A DNA stretch of 64,000 bases from Sphingosinicella sp963974575 (lineage in GTDB: Bacteria > Pseudomonadota > Alphaproteobacteria > Sphingomonadales > Sphingomonadaceae): the NCBI RefSeq assembly GCF_963974575.1, contig NZ_CAXBBQ010000003.1, positions 248,001 to 312,000 of the forward strand, written 5' to 3'. Shown in pieces: positions 26,022-35,824 of the stretch. Positions within the stretch are counted from its first letter, which is position 1. Every line of letters begins with the position of its first letter. The notes under the pieces were generated by a model. The model worked only from the letters and a program-made list of their open reading frames with translations. It searched no databases and was not told where the DNA came from. The translations under genes and the position numbers were made by a program.

Positions 26022-26309
26022 ATGCCTGCCGAAGTCGGATTTCTGATCGGTCTCCTCGCCGGAGCCGCCGGTATGTGGCTGGTGCAGGTGTGCAGCAGGC
26101 GCGGCGCGGCAAGCGAGCCCGCCGAAGCGTCCGCCGAAACACCGGTGTTCAACTTCGAACGTGAACTTGAAACCCGCCGGCTCGCCGCCGAGAACGCCGC
26201 GCTGATCACCCAGATGGAGGATGTGCGCGAACGGCTGGCCACACTGGAACGCCTCGCGATCGACCGCTCGACGCGGCTCGCCGATGAAATAGAGGCCTTG
26301 CGGGCCTGA
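26022..26309 (+). CDS. psp-linked single-span coiled-coil protein 2
   Basis: 95 aa. An N-terminal helix (about residues 6-25) is followed by an Ala/Glu-rich spacer and a coiled coil with LAAENAALITQMEDVRERLA and the family ending LERLAIDRSTRLADEIEALR. It lacks the HGYP juxtamembrane motif of proteins 1 and 3. Related to its neighbours and co-directional with 17-27 base gaps. Confidence 0.78.
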   Translation: MPAEVGFLIGLLAGAAGMWLVQVCSRRGAASEPAEASAETPVFNFERELETRRLAAENAALITQMEDVRERLATLERLAIDRSTRLADEIEALRA

Positions 26310-26326
26310 ACAAAAGGGACTGGATC

Positions 26327-26653
26327 ATGGACATCTTCATCTACCCCTATCTCCCCTGGATTGTCGGCGGCGGCTTCGCGCTCGGTGCGCTCGGCATCGC
26401 GGGCTGGGTGTTCACGACCTTCATGCGGATCAAGCACGGCTACCCGCTGGAAAACGCCTGGGGCATGGCGGTGCATCCCAAGGTTTCAACCGAAGCCCAG
26501 GAGCGCATCACGCTGCTGACCAATGAAAACGTCCAGCTTCGCGCCGAACTCGGCAGCGTGAAGGACAGGCTCGCCAACGTGGAGCGCATCGTGACCGACA
26601 GCTCGTTCAGGCTGGAAAACGAGATCGAACAACTTCGCAGCCCGAAGAACTAA
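26327..26653 (+). CDS. psp-linked single-span coiled-coil protein 3
   Basis: 108 aa. One long hydrophobic helix (residues 8-32), the motif RIKHGYPLENAWG (shared with protein 1), then a coiled coil, LLTNENVQLRAELGSVKDRL, and the ending VERIVTDSSFRLENEIEQLR. It is the closest paralogue of the 25695-25994 gene. Start ATG 26327 with AAAGGGA upstream. Confidence 0.8.
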   Translation: MDIFIYPYLPWIVGGGFALGALGIAGWVFTTFMRIKHGYPLENAWGMAVHPKVSTEAQERITLLTNENVQLRAELGSVKDRLANVERIVTDSSFRLENEIEQLRSPKN

Positions 26654-26683
26654 GCGCGGTACGACACAGGAAAGAGACAAGCG

Positions 26684-26917
26684 ATGCACCCGTTCGAAAT
26701 GGTAGTCCTGATCGTCGCCATCGTGGTGTTCGGCAAGATTGCGCTTCAATACATGAAGCAGAAAGGCCGTGGGCGGCCTGACGCCGAACTCGAAAACGAC
26801 CGCCTGCGCGGCGAGATCGGCAACCTGAAGGACCGCATTGCAACGCTGGAACGGCTGGCGACCGACCGCAGCCGACTTCTGGCAGACGAAATCGATGCGC
26901 TTGGGCGCGATCGGTAG
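26684..26917 (+). CDS. psp-linked single-span coiled-coil protein 4
   Basis: 77 aa. A short N-terminal helix (MVVLIVAIVVFGKIALQYM) and the coiled-coil ending LERLATDRSRLLADEIDAL. This is the minimal form of the family, with the spacer nearly absent. GAAAGAGA precedes the ATG. Confidence 0.78.
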   Translation: MHPFEMVVLIVAIVVFGKIALQYMKQKGRGRPDAELENDRLRGEIGNLKDRIATLERLATDRSRLLADEIDALGRDR

Positions 26918-26933
26918 GAAGGGAGTGACGGAC

Positions 26934-27164
26934 ATGCCCGGATTTGAAAGTCTGATCGTCATTACCGCCGGGGCCATATTGGGGCTCGGCATGATTGCCG
27001 GCATCGCAGCATGGTGCTGGAACGGCTGGCTCGAGCTGAAGCGCGCCGAGCTCGGAAACGACCGCATCGCGGCAGGTCCGCCCGTCTCCGGCCGGATCGA
27101 CGTTGCCGACCTCAAGGAACGCGTGCGCAAACTCGAAGCGATCGCCGCCGGCGTCGATTATTGA
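26934..27164 (+). CDS. psp-linked small membrane protein 5
   Basis: 76 aa from ATG 26934 with GGGAG upstream. An N-terminal hydrophobic helix (about residues 7-29, ending CWNGWLELKR) is followed by a spacer and a short helix VADLKERVRKLEAIAAG; the DRS-x-x-L-x-DEID end is missing, so it is the most diverged member. Last gene of the run; its stop lies inside a strong stem-loop. Confidence 0.75.
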   Translation: MPGFESLIVITAGAILGLGMIAGIAAWCWNGWLELKRAELGNDRIAAGPPVSGRIDVADLKERVRKLEAIAAGVDY

Positions 27165-27172
27165 CGCCGGCG
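27146..27172 (+). terminator. stem-loop at end of psp operon, spanning the stop codon
   Basis: The arms CGCCGGCGTC and GACGCCGGCG form a perfect 10-bp stem with a 7-base loop that contains part of the last gene's stop codon region. There is no U run, so it may act as a bidirectional block toward the convergent zinc-ribbon gene or protect the mRNA 3' end. Confidence 0.6.
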
Positions 27173-27186
27173 CCTGTCGCCGACCT

Positions 27187-27477
27187 TCAGTCGAACAGTT
27201 CTTCGAGGAACGATTTCCGCTTTTTCCCATAGCCGTAGCCGTAGGGCTTTTGCTCGCGCGCATAGCGATCTTCGTCCCGCCGGGGCAGCGAAACGCGCGG
27301 CGCCTCAGAAGGTGCAGCGTCCCGGCTGCTTCTCTCCAGAATCTTGTCCAGCTCGCCGCGATCCAGCCAGACGCCCCGGCACTGAGGACAATAATCGATC
27401 TCGACGCCCTGGCGCTCGCTCATCACGAGCGGCACCTTGCACACGGGGCATGGCATTCCGGCGGCGGGGTTGGTCAT
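27187..27477 (-). CDS. zinc-ribbon (TFIIB-type) protein
   Basis: 96 aa from ATG 27477. The N-terminal half is a zf-TFIIB-like zinc ribbon with CPVC and CPQC knuckles around residues 10-34, then GVWLDRGELDKIL, the usual family continuation. The C-terminal half is basic and Tyr/Gly-rich (EQKPYGYGYGKKRKSFLEE). Function of this family is unknown. It converges on the psp operon, 22 bases from its end. Confidence 0.82.
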   Translation of the reverse strand: MTNPAAGMPCPVCKVPLVMSERQGVEIDYCPQCRGVWLDRGELDKILERSSRDAAPSEAPRVSLPRRDEDRYAREQKPYGYGYGKKRKSFLEELFD

Positions 27478-27687
27478 TTCCTGGTTTCTCCTCTTGTCTG
27501 AATGCCAATCGAAGGCGACCGGCATCGAGATGGCTCGATGCGGTCCGACATCGCAGGTCGCCGGAAATGACGACCGCCAGAGGGGCCCGGCCCGCGCGCT
27601 CGAAATGAGCACAACCTACCGACCTTTCAAGCCCCGCCCACCCCTTCGGCTTGACGCGGCGGGTCGCCTCGCCCAAGTCTCGGCACG

Positions 27688-28104
27688 ATGACGCTGCCCG
27701 ACTTCGACACCATCCGCGACGATTTCGAGATCCTCGACGAGCCCGACGAGCGCTACCGCCTGCTCATCGACCTCGGCAAGGCGCTGGAGTCGATGCCGGA
27801 CGCGCTGAAGACCGACGCCACCAAGGTACGCGGCTGCTCGGCGAGCGTCTGGGTGTATCCGACCACGGCCGAGAAAGGCCACCTGCATTTCCTCGCCGAC
27901 AGCGACGCGGCGATCACCAAAGGCATCGTCGCGCTGATCCTGACGCTGGTGCAGGACCGCACCGCCGAAGAGGTGCTGGCGATGGACATTGCTGACCGGC
28001 TCGCCCCGTTCGCACTTGCGAAGCATCTGTCGTCGAACCGCACGCAGGGCATTCCCAACATGATCGCGCTCATCCGCGAAACCGCCGCGCGGCTCGCGGC
28101 GTGA
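27688..28104 (+). CDS. sufE: SufE family cysteine desulfuration protein
   Basis: 138-aa sulfur acceptor that takes persulfide from a SufS-type cysteine desulfurase for Fe-S cluster assembly. The acceptor cysteine is Cys50 in VRGCSASVW, and the second half has SDAAITKGIVALIL. Other suf genes are not in the window. Its stop overlaps the GTG of the next gene (GTGA), so it is coupled to two thioesterases. Confidence 0.93.
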   Translation: MTLPDFDTIRDDFEILDEPDERYRLLIDLGKALESMPDALKTDATKVRGCSASVWVYPTTAEKGHLHFLADSDAAITKGIVALILTLVQDRTAEEVLAMDIADRLAPFALAKHLSSNRTQGIPNMIALIRETAARLAA

Positions 28105-28544
28105 CCCCGATCCTGAAGCCCATCGTCGACAGCTTTCTGCGTTTCCTGCCGCACGTGAAGGCGCTCGGCATCGGCTTCCACGGCATCGGCGATAACTGGG
28201 CAGAACTCACCCTGCCCTACGCCGAACATCTCGTCGCTTATCCGGGCGATGACGGCACCCCCGGCATCATCGCCTCGGGCGCGATCTTTTCACTGATGGA
28301 TTCGGTGGGCGGCATGGCGGTGGTCGCGAAATCGAAGCGCATGGTGCGGCAGGCGACGCTCGACCTGCGGATCGACTATCTGCGCCCGGCGGAACCCGGC
28401 AAGACCGTGATCGGGCGCGCCGAAGTGACGAAGCTGACGCGCGCGGTCGCCTTCGTGAAGGGCATCGCGCACGACGGCGACCCGGACGACCCCGTAGCGC
28501 TGATGACGGCGAGCTACATGTTCACGGCGGGCGCGAAGTCATGA
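28101..28544 (+). CDS. PaaI-type hotdog thioesterase
   Basis: 147-aa acyl-CoA thioesterase-like protein of the PaaI/4HBT hotdog family. GTG 28101 overlaps sufE. Typical blocks are GIIASGAIFSLMDSVGGMA, the hot-dog helix, and LDLRIDYLRPA. The substrate is not readable. It overlaps the next thioesterase gene by four bases. Confidence 0.88.
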   Translation: MTPILKPIVDSFLRFLPHVKALGIGFHGIGDNWAELTLPYAEHLVAYPGDDGTPGIIASGAIFSLMDSVGGMAVVAKSKRMVRQATLDLRIDYLRPAEPGKTVIGRAEVTKLTRAVAFVKGIAHDGDPDDPVALMTASYMFTAGAKS

Positions 28545-28978
28545 ACTTCGACACGCTGGTCCGCGAGCTTCTGGGCGCCCCCGACGAAGGCCCGCTGTCC
28601 TCGCTGCCCTACGCCCGCACGCTCGGGCTCAGCTACCGGCGCGATACGGAGGGCATCGTGATCATCATGCCCTTCTCCAAGGATCTGATCGGCGCGCCGA
28701 ACCGGCTGCACGGCGGCACTGTCGCCGGGCTGCTCGAAATCGCCTCGATCGCGCAGCTCGTCCATGTCCTCGGCCGCGAGGAGACCGCGCCGGGCGTCAA
28801 ACCCATCAACGTCACCGTCGATTATCTCCGCGCCGCCGCCTGCGAGACCACATACGCCGCCGCGATCGTCACCCGCATGGGCCGCCGCATCGCCAACGTG
28901 CGCGCCGAGGCATGGCAGGGAGACCGGAGCGCGCCCGTCGCCTCTGCGCACATGAACGTGATGCTGGTTCGGGAATAG
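28541..28978 (+). CDS. PaaI-type hotdog thioesterase, second copy
   Basis: 145-aa hotdog protein related to the preceding gene in fold and layout: LHGGTVAGLLEIASIA replaces the catalytic helix and INVTVDYLRAA matches the paired strand. The two may form a hetero-oligomer or have split substrates. ATG 28541 overlaps the upstream stop (ATGA). Confidence 0.87.
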   Translation: MNFDTLVRELLGAPDEGPLSSLPYARTLGLSYRRDTEGIVIIMPFSKDLIGAPNRLHGGTVAGLLEIASIAQLVHVLGREETAPGVKPINVTVDYLRAAACETTYAAAIVTRMGRRIANVRAEAWQGDRSAPVASAHMNVMLVRE

Positions 28979-28983
28979 CGGGT

Positions 28984-29343
28984 CTAGACTGCCGCCTCGT
29001 AGGCGGCATGGCCCTCGCGCACCTTGGCCCCGTCGAACCGAAGCGTCTCGGTTACGCGGATGCCGGCCTGGTTGCGGTAGAGGATCGTCACCATATCCAC
29101 GCCGCCGAACACGCCTTCGATCGTGAAATGCAGATCGGGCACGGCACGCACGCCGCCGGTCCAATAGGCGCGAAGCGCGGCTTTGCCTCTCACCGTGCCG
29201 CCTGATTCCGGAACCCGCTGCGCGGCGAGCGGCGATGTGAACACAGCGTCGTCATGGAAATGCGCGAGCACGCGCTCGACATCGCGCGCGTTCCAGTCCG
29301 CACACCACTTCGCCGCGAAATCCGTCCAGTCCGATCCGCCCAT
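28984..29343 (-). CDS. SnoaL/NTF2-like fold protein
   Basis: 119 aa from ATG 29343. The sequence follows the nuclear-transport-factor-2 cone fold (WTDFAAKWCADWNARDVERV, then FHDDAVFTSPLA and GKAALRAYW). Members include isomerases, polyketide cyclases and binding proteins; this one cannot be assigned. A frame open further upstream overlaps the J-domain gene and has no family sequence. It lies four bases after the J-domain gene. Confidence 0.82.
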   Translation of the reverse strand: MGGSDWTDFAAKWCADWNARDVERVLAHFHDDAVFTSPLAAQRVPESGGTVRGKAALRAYWTGGVRAVPDLHFTIEGVFGGVDMVTILYRNQAGIRVTETLRFDGAKVREGHAAYEAAV

Positions 29344-29347
29344 GCGC

Positions 29348-29884
29348 TCAGTCTTCGCCCTTCCAGCTCTTGCCCTCTTCGGCGCGGCGCAGCACTTCGT
29401 AGGCGGCCTGCACGGCGTGGAACTGCCGGGCAGCCTCCTTGTCGTCCTGATTGCGATCCGGGTGATATTGCTTGGCAAGCTTGCGGTAGGCACGCTTCAC
29501 CGCCTCGAAGTCGGCATCGTCCTCCAGCTCGAGCGCGCGCAAGGCATCGAGCTCGCCGCGTGTGCGGCTGCCGTCGCCGGGTCCGGTCCATTGCCAGTGG
29601 CGCGCCTGTTCGAACGCGGTGTCGCCGCGCTCGGCCTGTTCGCGCGCGGTGGCTTCCTCCTTGGTAAGCCCTTCGAAATAATTCCAGTTCTTGTTGTATT
29701 CCGCGGCGTGGACCTCGCAGAAGAACCAGCGCTCCGGGCTGTTGGGGGACTTGGGTGCGGGCCGATCGCCGGGGGCGGTGCAGCCGTGCCGATCGCACAG
29801 GCGCACGTTCACCGCCTCGCGCGCGCCGCCGTAGCTGCGCCAGCGGGGAAATCCCCAATCGTCCTTGCGAGTCTGTCTGGCCAT
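29348..29884 (-). CDS. J-domain protein with C-terminal J domain
   Basis: 178 aa. The J domain is at the C-terminus (residues about 115-172) with the DnaK-activating motif HPD in KQYHPDRNQDD. The N-terminal part has Cys/His pairs (CDRHGC and CEVHAAEY) that could bind zinc. Having J last is typical of DjlA-like or specialist co-chaperones rather than DnaJ. A target-specific helper of DnaK is the likely role. Confidence 0.85.
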   Translation of the reverse strand: MARQTRKDDWGFPRWRSYGGAREAVNVRLCDRHGCTAPGDRPAPKSPNSPERWFFCEVHAAEYNKNWNYFEGLTKEEATAREQAERGDTAFEQARHWQWTGPGDGSRTRGELDALRALELEDDADFEAVKRAYRKLAKQYHPDRNQDDKEAARQFHAVQAAYEVLRRAEEGKSWKGED

Positions 29885-29893
29885 GACGTCTAG

Positions 29894-30346
29894 TTAGGCG
29901 AGCGTCGGCAGCGGCGCCAGATCGGGCGTGACGAAATTCCGCCGCGCCTCCACCGAAAACAGCCGATCCCGGCTGTAGAAGCCGAGCGGCCAGTCGCGGC
30001 GCCCTTCCGGCGCGGCGAGCAGCACATTCACCGCCCCGGCAAGATCAAGCGCGGCGTACCGGGCCGCGAAGGCGCGCACGCCCGCGATATAGAGCTGCGT
30101 AAGCGTCTCGTGATAGCCCTGCGTATCGTCGTTCACACCGCCAACCGATACGTTGTAGCGCGCGATGATGCCCGGCAGTTCCCGCGGCAGGTCGACGTCC
30201 GGCCGCTCGCGGACCAGCCACATGCAGGCTGCAAGATGGGCCTCGTGCGTCCAGTCGGCGCGCGGCAGCGTGCGCGCGAGCAGACCTTCGCCGATGCGTC
30301 GCACGGCATCGTCGTCCGCAAACAGTCGCGGTTCATTGGGATTCAT
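29894..30346 (-). CDS. conserved-looking protein of unknown function
   Basis: 150 aa from ATG 30346. No family is recognised with certainty. The protein is mostly helical, soluble and without signal peptide, with a charged N-terminal third (RLFADDDAVRRIGEGLLART) and the His/Trp-bearing stretch WTHEAHLAACMWL. It follows the pckA terminator and precedes the J-domain gene by 9 bases, so it may be the first gene of that small operon. Codon use is ordinary for the genome. Confidence 0.7.
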   Translation of the reverse strand: MNPNEPRLFADDDAVRRIGEGLLARTLPRADWTHEAHLAACMWLVRERPDVDLPRELPGIIARYNVSVGGVNDDTQGYHETLTQLYIAGVRAFAARYAALDLAGAVNVLLAAPEGRRDWPLGFYSRDRLFSVEARRNFVTPDLAPLPTLA

Positions 30347-30359
30347 GTCCGCCTCCAAA

Positions 30360-30400
30360 AAAGGGAAAGCGCGCCGGCCACGGGACCGACGCGCTTTTTG
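30360..30400 (-). terminator. intrinsic terminator of pckA
   Basis: On the minus strand AAAGCGC and GCGCTTT close a stem with an inner GC-rich part, followed by TTTCCCTTTTTT. It sits 20 bases past the pckA stop and before the next gene's start. Confidence 0.75.
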
Positions 30401-30420
30401 AGCTTGTCTTGGGCTCGGTG

Positions 30421-32028
<1,608 letters not shown>

Positions 32029-32162
32029 TCCTCAAGGATTCGGGCGGGCACTTTTGCGGGAGCCCCTACACGATTCGTTCGGCTTGCGTCAAAAAATGCA
32101 AAGGTCGCGTTAAGTGCGATCCGGTTTGCGCCACGATTCGCGTTGGTTTACTGGAGCATTCC

Positions 32163-32882
32163 ATGTCATCCATGCCCGCAACGATCGCCCTTGTCGACGA
32201 CGACCGCAACATCCTGACCTCGGTCTCGATCGCGCTTCAGTCCGAAGGGTACACCGTCCGCGTCTATTCCGACGGGGCAAGCGCGCTGAAGGCACTCACA
32301 GACAATCCGCCCGACCTTGCCGTGCTCGACATCAAGATGCCGCGCATGGACGGCATGGAGCTGCTGCTTAAGCTGCGCGAGAAATCGAACCTGCCGGTGA
32401 TCTTCCTCACCTCCAAGGACACCGAGATCGACGAAGCGCTCGGCCTTGCGATGGGCGCCGACGACTATATCGGCAAGCCTTTCAGCCAGCGCCTGCTGAT
32501 CGAGCGTATCCGCGCCGTGCTGCGGCGGGCGCAGAACCGGGCCCAGCCCGCGGGTGAGAACGCCGAAGAAGAGGAAGCGCGCACGCTGACGCGCGGCCGG
32601 CTTTCGATGGATACCGGACGCCACCGTGTAACGTGGGACGGCAAGGAGGTGCAGCTCACCGTCACCGAGTTCCTGATTCTGGAAACGCTGGCGATGCGCC
32701 CGGGCTTCGTGAAATCGCGCGATCAGCTGATGGACGCCGCCTATCAGGACGACGTCTATGTCGACGACCGCACCATCGACAGCCACATTAAGCGGCTGCG
32801 CAAGAAGTTCCGCGCGGTCGATTCGACCTTCGAGGCGATCGAGACCCTGTATGGCGTCGGCTACCGCTTTGACGAGGAGTAG
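32163..32882 (+). CDS. chvI: response regulator ChvI
   Basis: 239-aa OmpR/PhoB-family response regulator. The receiver domain has acidic pocket residues VDDD (11-14), phospho-acceptor Asp56 in LAVLDIKMPRMDG and the Lys in GKPFS. The C-terminal winged helix includes TEFLILETLAMRPGFVKSRDQ and the terminal VGYRFDE. With ChvG it forms the acid/envelope-stress two-component system of alphaproteobacteria. Adjacent to pckA on the opposite strand. Confidence 0.93.
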   Translation: MSSMPATIALVDDDRNILTSVSIALQSEGYTVRVYSDGASALKALTDNPPDLAVLDIKMPRMDGMELLLKLREKSNLPVIFLTSKDTEIDEALGLAMGADDYIGKPFSQRLLIERIRAVLRRAQNRAQPAGENAEEEEARTLTRGRLSMDTGRHRVTWDGKEVQLTVTEFLILETLAMRPGFVKSRDQLMDAAYQDDVYVDDRTIDSHIKRLRKKFRAVDSTFEAIETLYGVGYRFDEE

Positions 32883-34443
32883 CGAGGGCGCGCGCGACGA
32901 CACGCAGCTCCGGTGGTCGCGTGGCTGGTCGCTGACGGCGCGCATCCTTGCGGTCAACATGTTCGCCGTGCTGATGCTCGCGGGCGGCATCATCTACCTC
33001 GACAGCTTTCGCGAACGGATGCTCGAACGCCGCGCCGAGGAGGCCGGTGTCGCAGCCAACCTGATGGCGGCGGCGATTTCCGACCGAATGCTGCAAGCCC
33101 CGGATCGGCTGGACCCGATACTGAAGCACTTCGGAAAGACGACCGACGCGCGGCTTCGCATCTATGATCGGCAGGGCATCCGCGTGATCGACAGCTGGTC
33201 GCTGACCGGCCCCACGTTCACGCTGCGCGATCCCGATGCCGAGCCCCTGCGCAAGGACATCGCGCGCTTCCTCGACCGTATGATCGAGGGTGCGGTCGGC
33301 GCGCGGCAGTTCGATAGCTTCGCCGAGCCCATCCCCGACGTGCGCCGTGCCTGGCCCGAAGCGGAAGCAGCGCTGGCCCGGCAAGCCGTCGCCACCACGA
33401 TCCGTTTCGCGCCGGACCGCACCATCATCATTACTGCCGCCGCCCCGATCGAGGATGGCAGCGTGCTCCACATGACGATCGACGCGCGCGACGTGACGCG
33501 GGGGGTGCGCGACGAGCGGCTGACATTGTTCGTGATCTTCCTTGGCGTGCTGCTGCTCTCGCTGCTGCTGTCGAGCTTCCTTGCACGCACCATCGTGCGG
33601 CCGCTGCGCCGTCTCGCCATCGCCGCACAGCGCGTGCGGCTGGGCCGCGCGCGCGAGGTGACCATCCCGCGCTTCCAGAAGCGCCGCGACGAGATCGGCG
33701 CGCTTTCCCGCACGCTTTCGGACATGACCGCCGCGCTCCGGGCGCGCATCGACGCGACCGAAGCCTTCGCCGCCGATGTCGCGCACGAGATCAAGAACCC
33801 GCTCGCCTCGCTGCGCTCCGCCGTGGATGCGATGGGGAACGTGAAGGATCCCGAGCTTTCCGCGCGGCTGCTCACTGTCGTGCGCGACGACGTGCAGCGC
33901 ATCGACCGCCTGATTTCCGACATTTCCGACGCCTCGCGCCTTGATGCGGAACTGAGCCGCGTACGCTTTGAGCGCATCGACCTCGGCGTCATGCTCGCGA
34001 CCTTGATGAGCATTTACGAGACGCAGCCGGCAACTGCGGGCGTGACGCTGGCGTTCGCGCGGCCGCAGTTCGGATCGGCAGTGGTGAACGGCGACGGCAG
34101 CCGCCTCGCGCAGGTCGCCCGCAACCTTATCGACAATGCGATCAGCTTTTCGCCATCGGGCGGCCTCGTGCAGGTGACCGTGGCGCGCGCGGGCGAGCGC
34201 GTGCTGATGCGCGTCGACGACGACGGCCCCGGCCTGCCCGACGAAGGCATCAATCGCATCTTCGAGCGCTTCTATTCGGAGCGGCCGGAAGGCGAGGCGT
34301 TCGGCAAGCATTCCGGCCTCGGGCTCGCCATCGCCAAGGCCATCGTGGAGGCGCACGACGGCACCATCGCTGCGGAAAACCGCATCGAGCGCGGCGAGGT
34401 GAAAGGCGCGCGCTTCACCGTCAGCCTGCCCGCAACGCAATGA
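32869..34443 (+). CDS. chvG: sensor histidine kinase ChvG
   Basis: Membrane histidine kinase partner of ChvI, 524 aa. The start is taken as TTG 32869, overlapping the chvI 3' end by 14 bases; no ATG or GTG lies before the first membrane helix (near residue 25, ARILAVNMFAVLMLAGG). Then come a periplasmic sensor domain, a second helix (about LTLFVIFLGVLLLSL), HAMP, the phospho-acceptor box FAADVAHEIKNPLASL, N box NLIDNAISFSP and G boxes DDGPGLP and GLGLAIAKAI. Confidence 0.92.
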   Translation: MTRSSEGARDDTQLRWSRGWSLTARILAVNMFAVLMLAGGIIYLDSFRERMLERRAEEAGVAANLMAAAISDRMLQAPDRLDPILKHFGKTTDARLRIYDRQGIRVIDSWSLTGPTFTLRDPDAEPLRKDIARFLDRMIEGAVGARQFDSFAEPIPDVRRAWPEAEAALARQAVATTIRFAPDRTIIITAAAPIEDGSVLHMTIDARDVTRGVRDERLTLFVIFLGVLLLSLLLSSFLARTIVRPLRRLAIAAQRVRLGRAREVTIPRFQKRRDEIGALSRTLSDMTAALRARIDATEAFAADVAHEIKNPLASLRSAVDAMGNVKDPELSARLLTVVRDDVQRIDRLISDISDASRLDAELSRVRFERIDLGVMLATLMSIYETQPATAGVTLAFARPQFGSAVVNGDGSRLAQVARNLIDNAISFSPSGGLVQVTVARAGERVLMRVDDDGPGLPDEGINRIFERFYSERPEGEAFGKHSGLGLAIAKAIVEAHDGTIAAENRIERGEVKGARFTVSLPATQ

Positions 34444-34859
34444 CGCGCATTCACGCCACCGCTGTTTCCATCGGCGGCAAGGCGGTGCTGCTGACCGGCG
34501 CATCGGGCGCGGGCAAGTCCGATCTCGCACTGCGGCTAATCGATCGGGGCGCCGTGCTCGTCGCGGACGATCAGGTCGAGCTCCGCCTGCAGGACGGCGT
34601 TTTGCGCGCATCGCCGCCGCCCACGATCGAAGGCCGGATCGAGGTGCGCGGGGTTGGCATCGTGGCGATGCCCTTCGCGGCGGACGTGCCCGTCGCGCTC
34701 GTGATCGACCTCGATCTGCCGCCCGAGCGCCTGCCGGAACGGCGCGAACGTGCGGTCGCCGGCACCTCCGTGCGGCTCGCCTTGATCGATCCGCGCGAAA
34801 TCAGCGCACCCCTCAAGGTCGAACTGCTCTTGAGCGGCTGTCCAACAGCATTAGATTAG
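34440..34859 (+). CDS. hprK: HPr kinase/phosphorylase, short alphaproteobacterial form
   Basis: 139 aa, only the catalytic half of the Gram-positive enzyme. The Walker A is GASGAGKS at residues 20-27, followed by GAVLVADDQVEL and RGVGIVAMPFA, as in the short HprK proteins of proteobacteria. It phosphorylates the serine of HPr encoded just downstream and is part of the nitrogen-type PTS regulatory chain. ATG 34440 overlaps the chvG stop (ATGA). Confidence 0.92.
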   Translation: MTRIHATAVSIGGKAVLLTGASGAGKSDLALRLIDRGAVLVADDQVELRLQDGVLRASPPPTIEGRIEVRGVGIVAMPFAADVPVALVIDLDLPPERLPERRERAVAGTSVRLALIDPREISAPLKVELLLSGCPTALD

Positions 34860-34867
34860 GGGACATA

Positions 34868-35824
34868 ATGGCCAATGCCGATCCCCCCGCTCCCCGCGCA
34901 CCCTTGCTGCTCGTCACCGGCATGTCCGGCGCCGGGCGCTCGACGGCGCTGAAAGCGCTTGAAGACAACGGTTTCGAGGTCGTCGATAATCTTCCACTCT
35001 CCCTACTGAAGCGCCTGCTGGCGGTGCACGACAAGACTATGACCGGCAGTGATTCGGACCGGCCGCTCGCGGTGGGCATCGACGCGCGCACCCACGCGTT
35101 CGACGCTGAATCGGTCGTTTCCCACATCAAGACCATGCGCGAGCACGGCGTCGATGCGCGCGTGCTCTTCATCGATTGCGCGGGCGGCGAGCTCGTTCGC
35201 CGCTTTTCGGAAACGCGCCGCCGTCACCCACTCGCGCTCGACCGCCCGGCCGCGGACGGTATCGCGCGCGAACGCGAGGTGATGGCGCCGCTCCGGCGCT
35301 GGGCCGACATCGTCATCGATACCACCGACTTCAGCGTCCACGACCTCCGGCGCACGATTCGCGAGAAATTCGCTCGGCACCTGCGGGGCGACCTGACGCT
35401 GACCGTGATGTCCTTCGGATTCGCACGCGGGCTGCCACGCGACGTCGACATGGTGTTCGACATGCGATTCCTCGCCAATCCGCACTGGCAGCCGGACCTG
35501 CGGCCGCTTACGGGAAAAGACGAGGCTGTGGGGCACTATGTCGCTGCCGATCCGGCCTATGCCGATGCTTTTGAACGGATTTCCGGCCTCGTGCTGTCGC
35601 TGATCCCCAGCTACCGACGCGAGGGCAAGGCGTATCTGACCATCGCTATCGGATGCACCGGCGGTCGCCACCGGTCGGTTTTTGTTGCCGAACGCCTTGC
35701 CGAAACGATAAGGGCCGCCGGCTATACGTTGAACATCGTGCACCGCGACATGAGCGGGCACAGCGAGGGCGTGGATGCCGAAGGCTTCGCGCTCGCGGAC
35801 CATGGAGAGAGACTGCCCGCATGA
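34868..35824 (+). CDS. rapZ: RNase adapter/nucleotide-binding protein RapZ
   Basis: 318 aa, YvcJ/RapZ family. The N-terminal P-loop reads GMSGAGRS at residues 18-25, with Arg in the place of the usual Lys. The middle has ALEDNGFEVVDNLP and SFGFARGLPRDVD, and the C-terminal domain GCTGGRHRSVFVAERL, which in E. coli RapZ binds GlmZ/GlmY RNAs and controls amino-sugar synthesis. Between hprK and the PTS EIIA gene, with which it overlaps (ATGA). Confidence 0.92.
   Translation: MANADPPAPRAPLLLVTGMSGAGRSTALKALEDNGFEVVDNLPLSLLKRLLAVHDKTMTGSDSDRPLAVGIDARTHAFDAESVVSHIKTMREHGVDARVLFIDCAGGELVRRFSETRRRHPLALDRPAADGIAREREVMAPLRRWADIVIDTTDFSVHDLRRTIREKFARHLRGDLTLTVMSFGFARGLPRDVDMVFDMRFLANPHWQPDLRPLTGKDEAVGHYVAADPAYADAFERISGLVLSLIPSYRREGKAYLTIAIGCTGGRHRSVFVAERLAETIRAAGYTLNIVHRDMSGHSEGVDAEGFALADHGERLPA

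Noticed and set aside
32788..34611. Open frame of about 600 codons opposite chvG
   Set aside because: Antisense to the kinase domain motifs of ChvG; Arg/Ala/Pro-rich without domain features.
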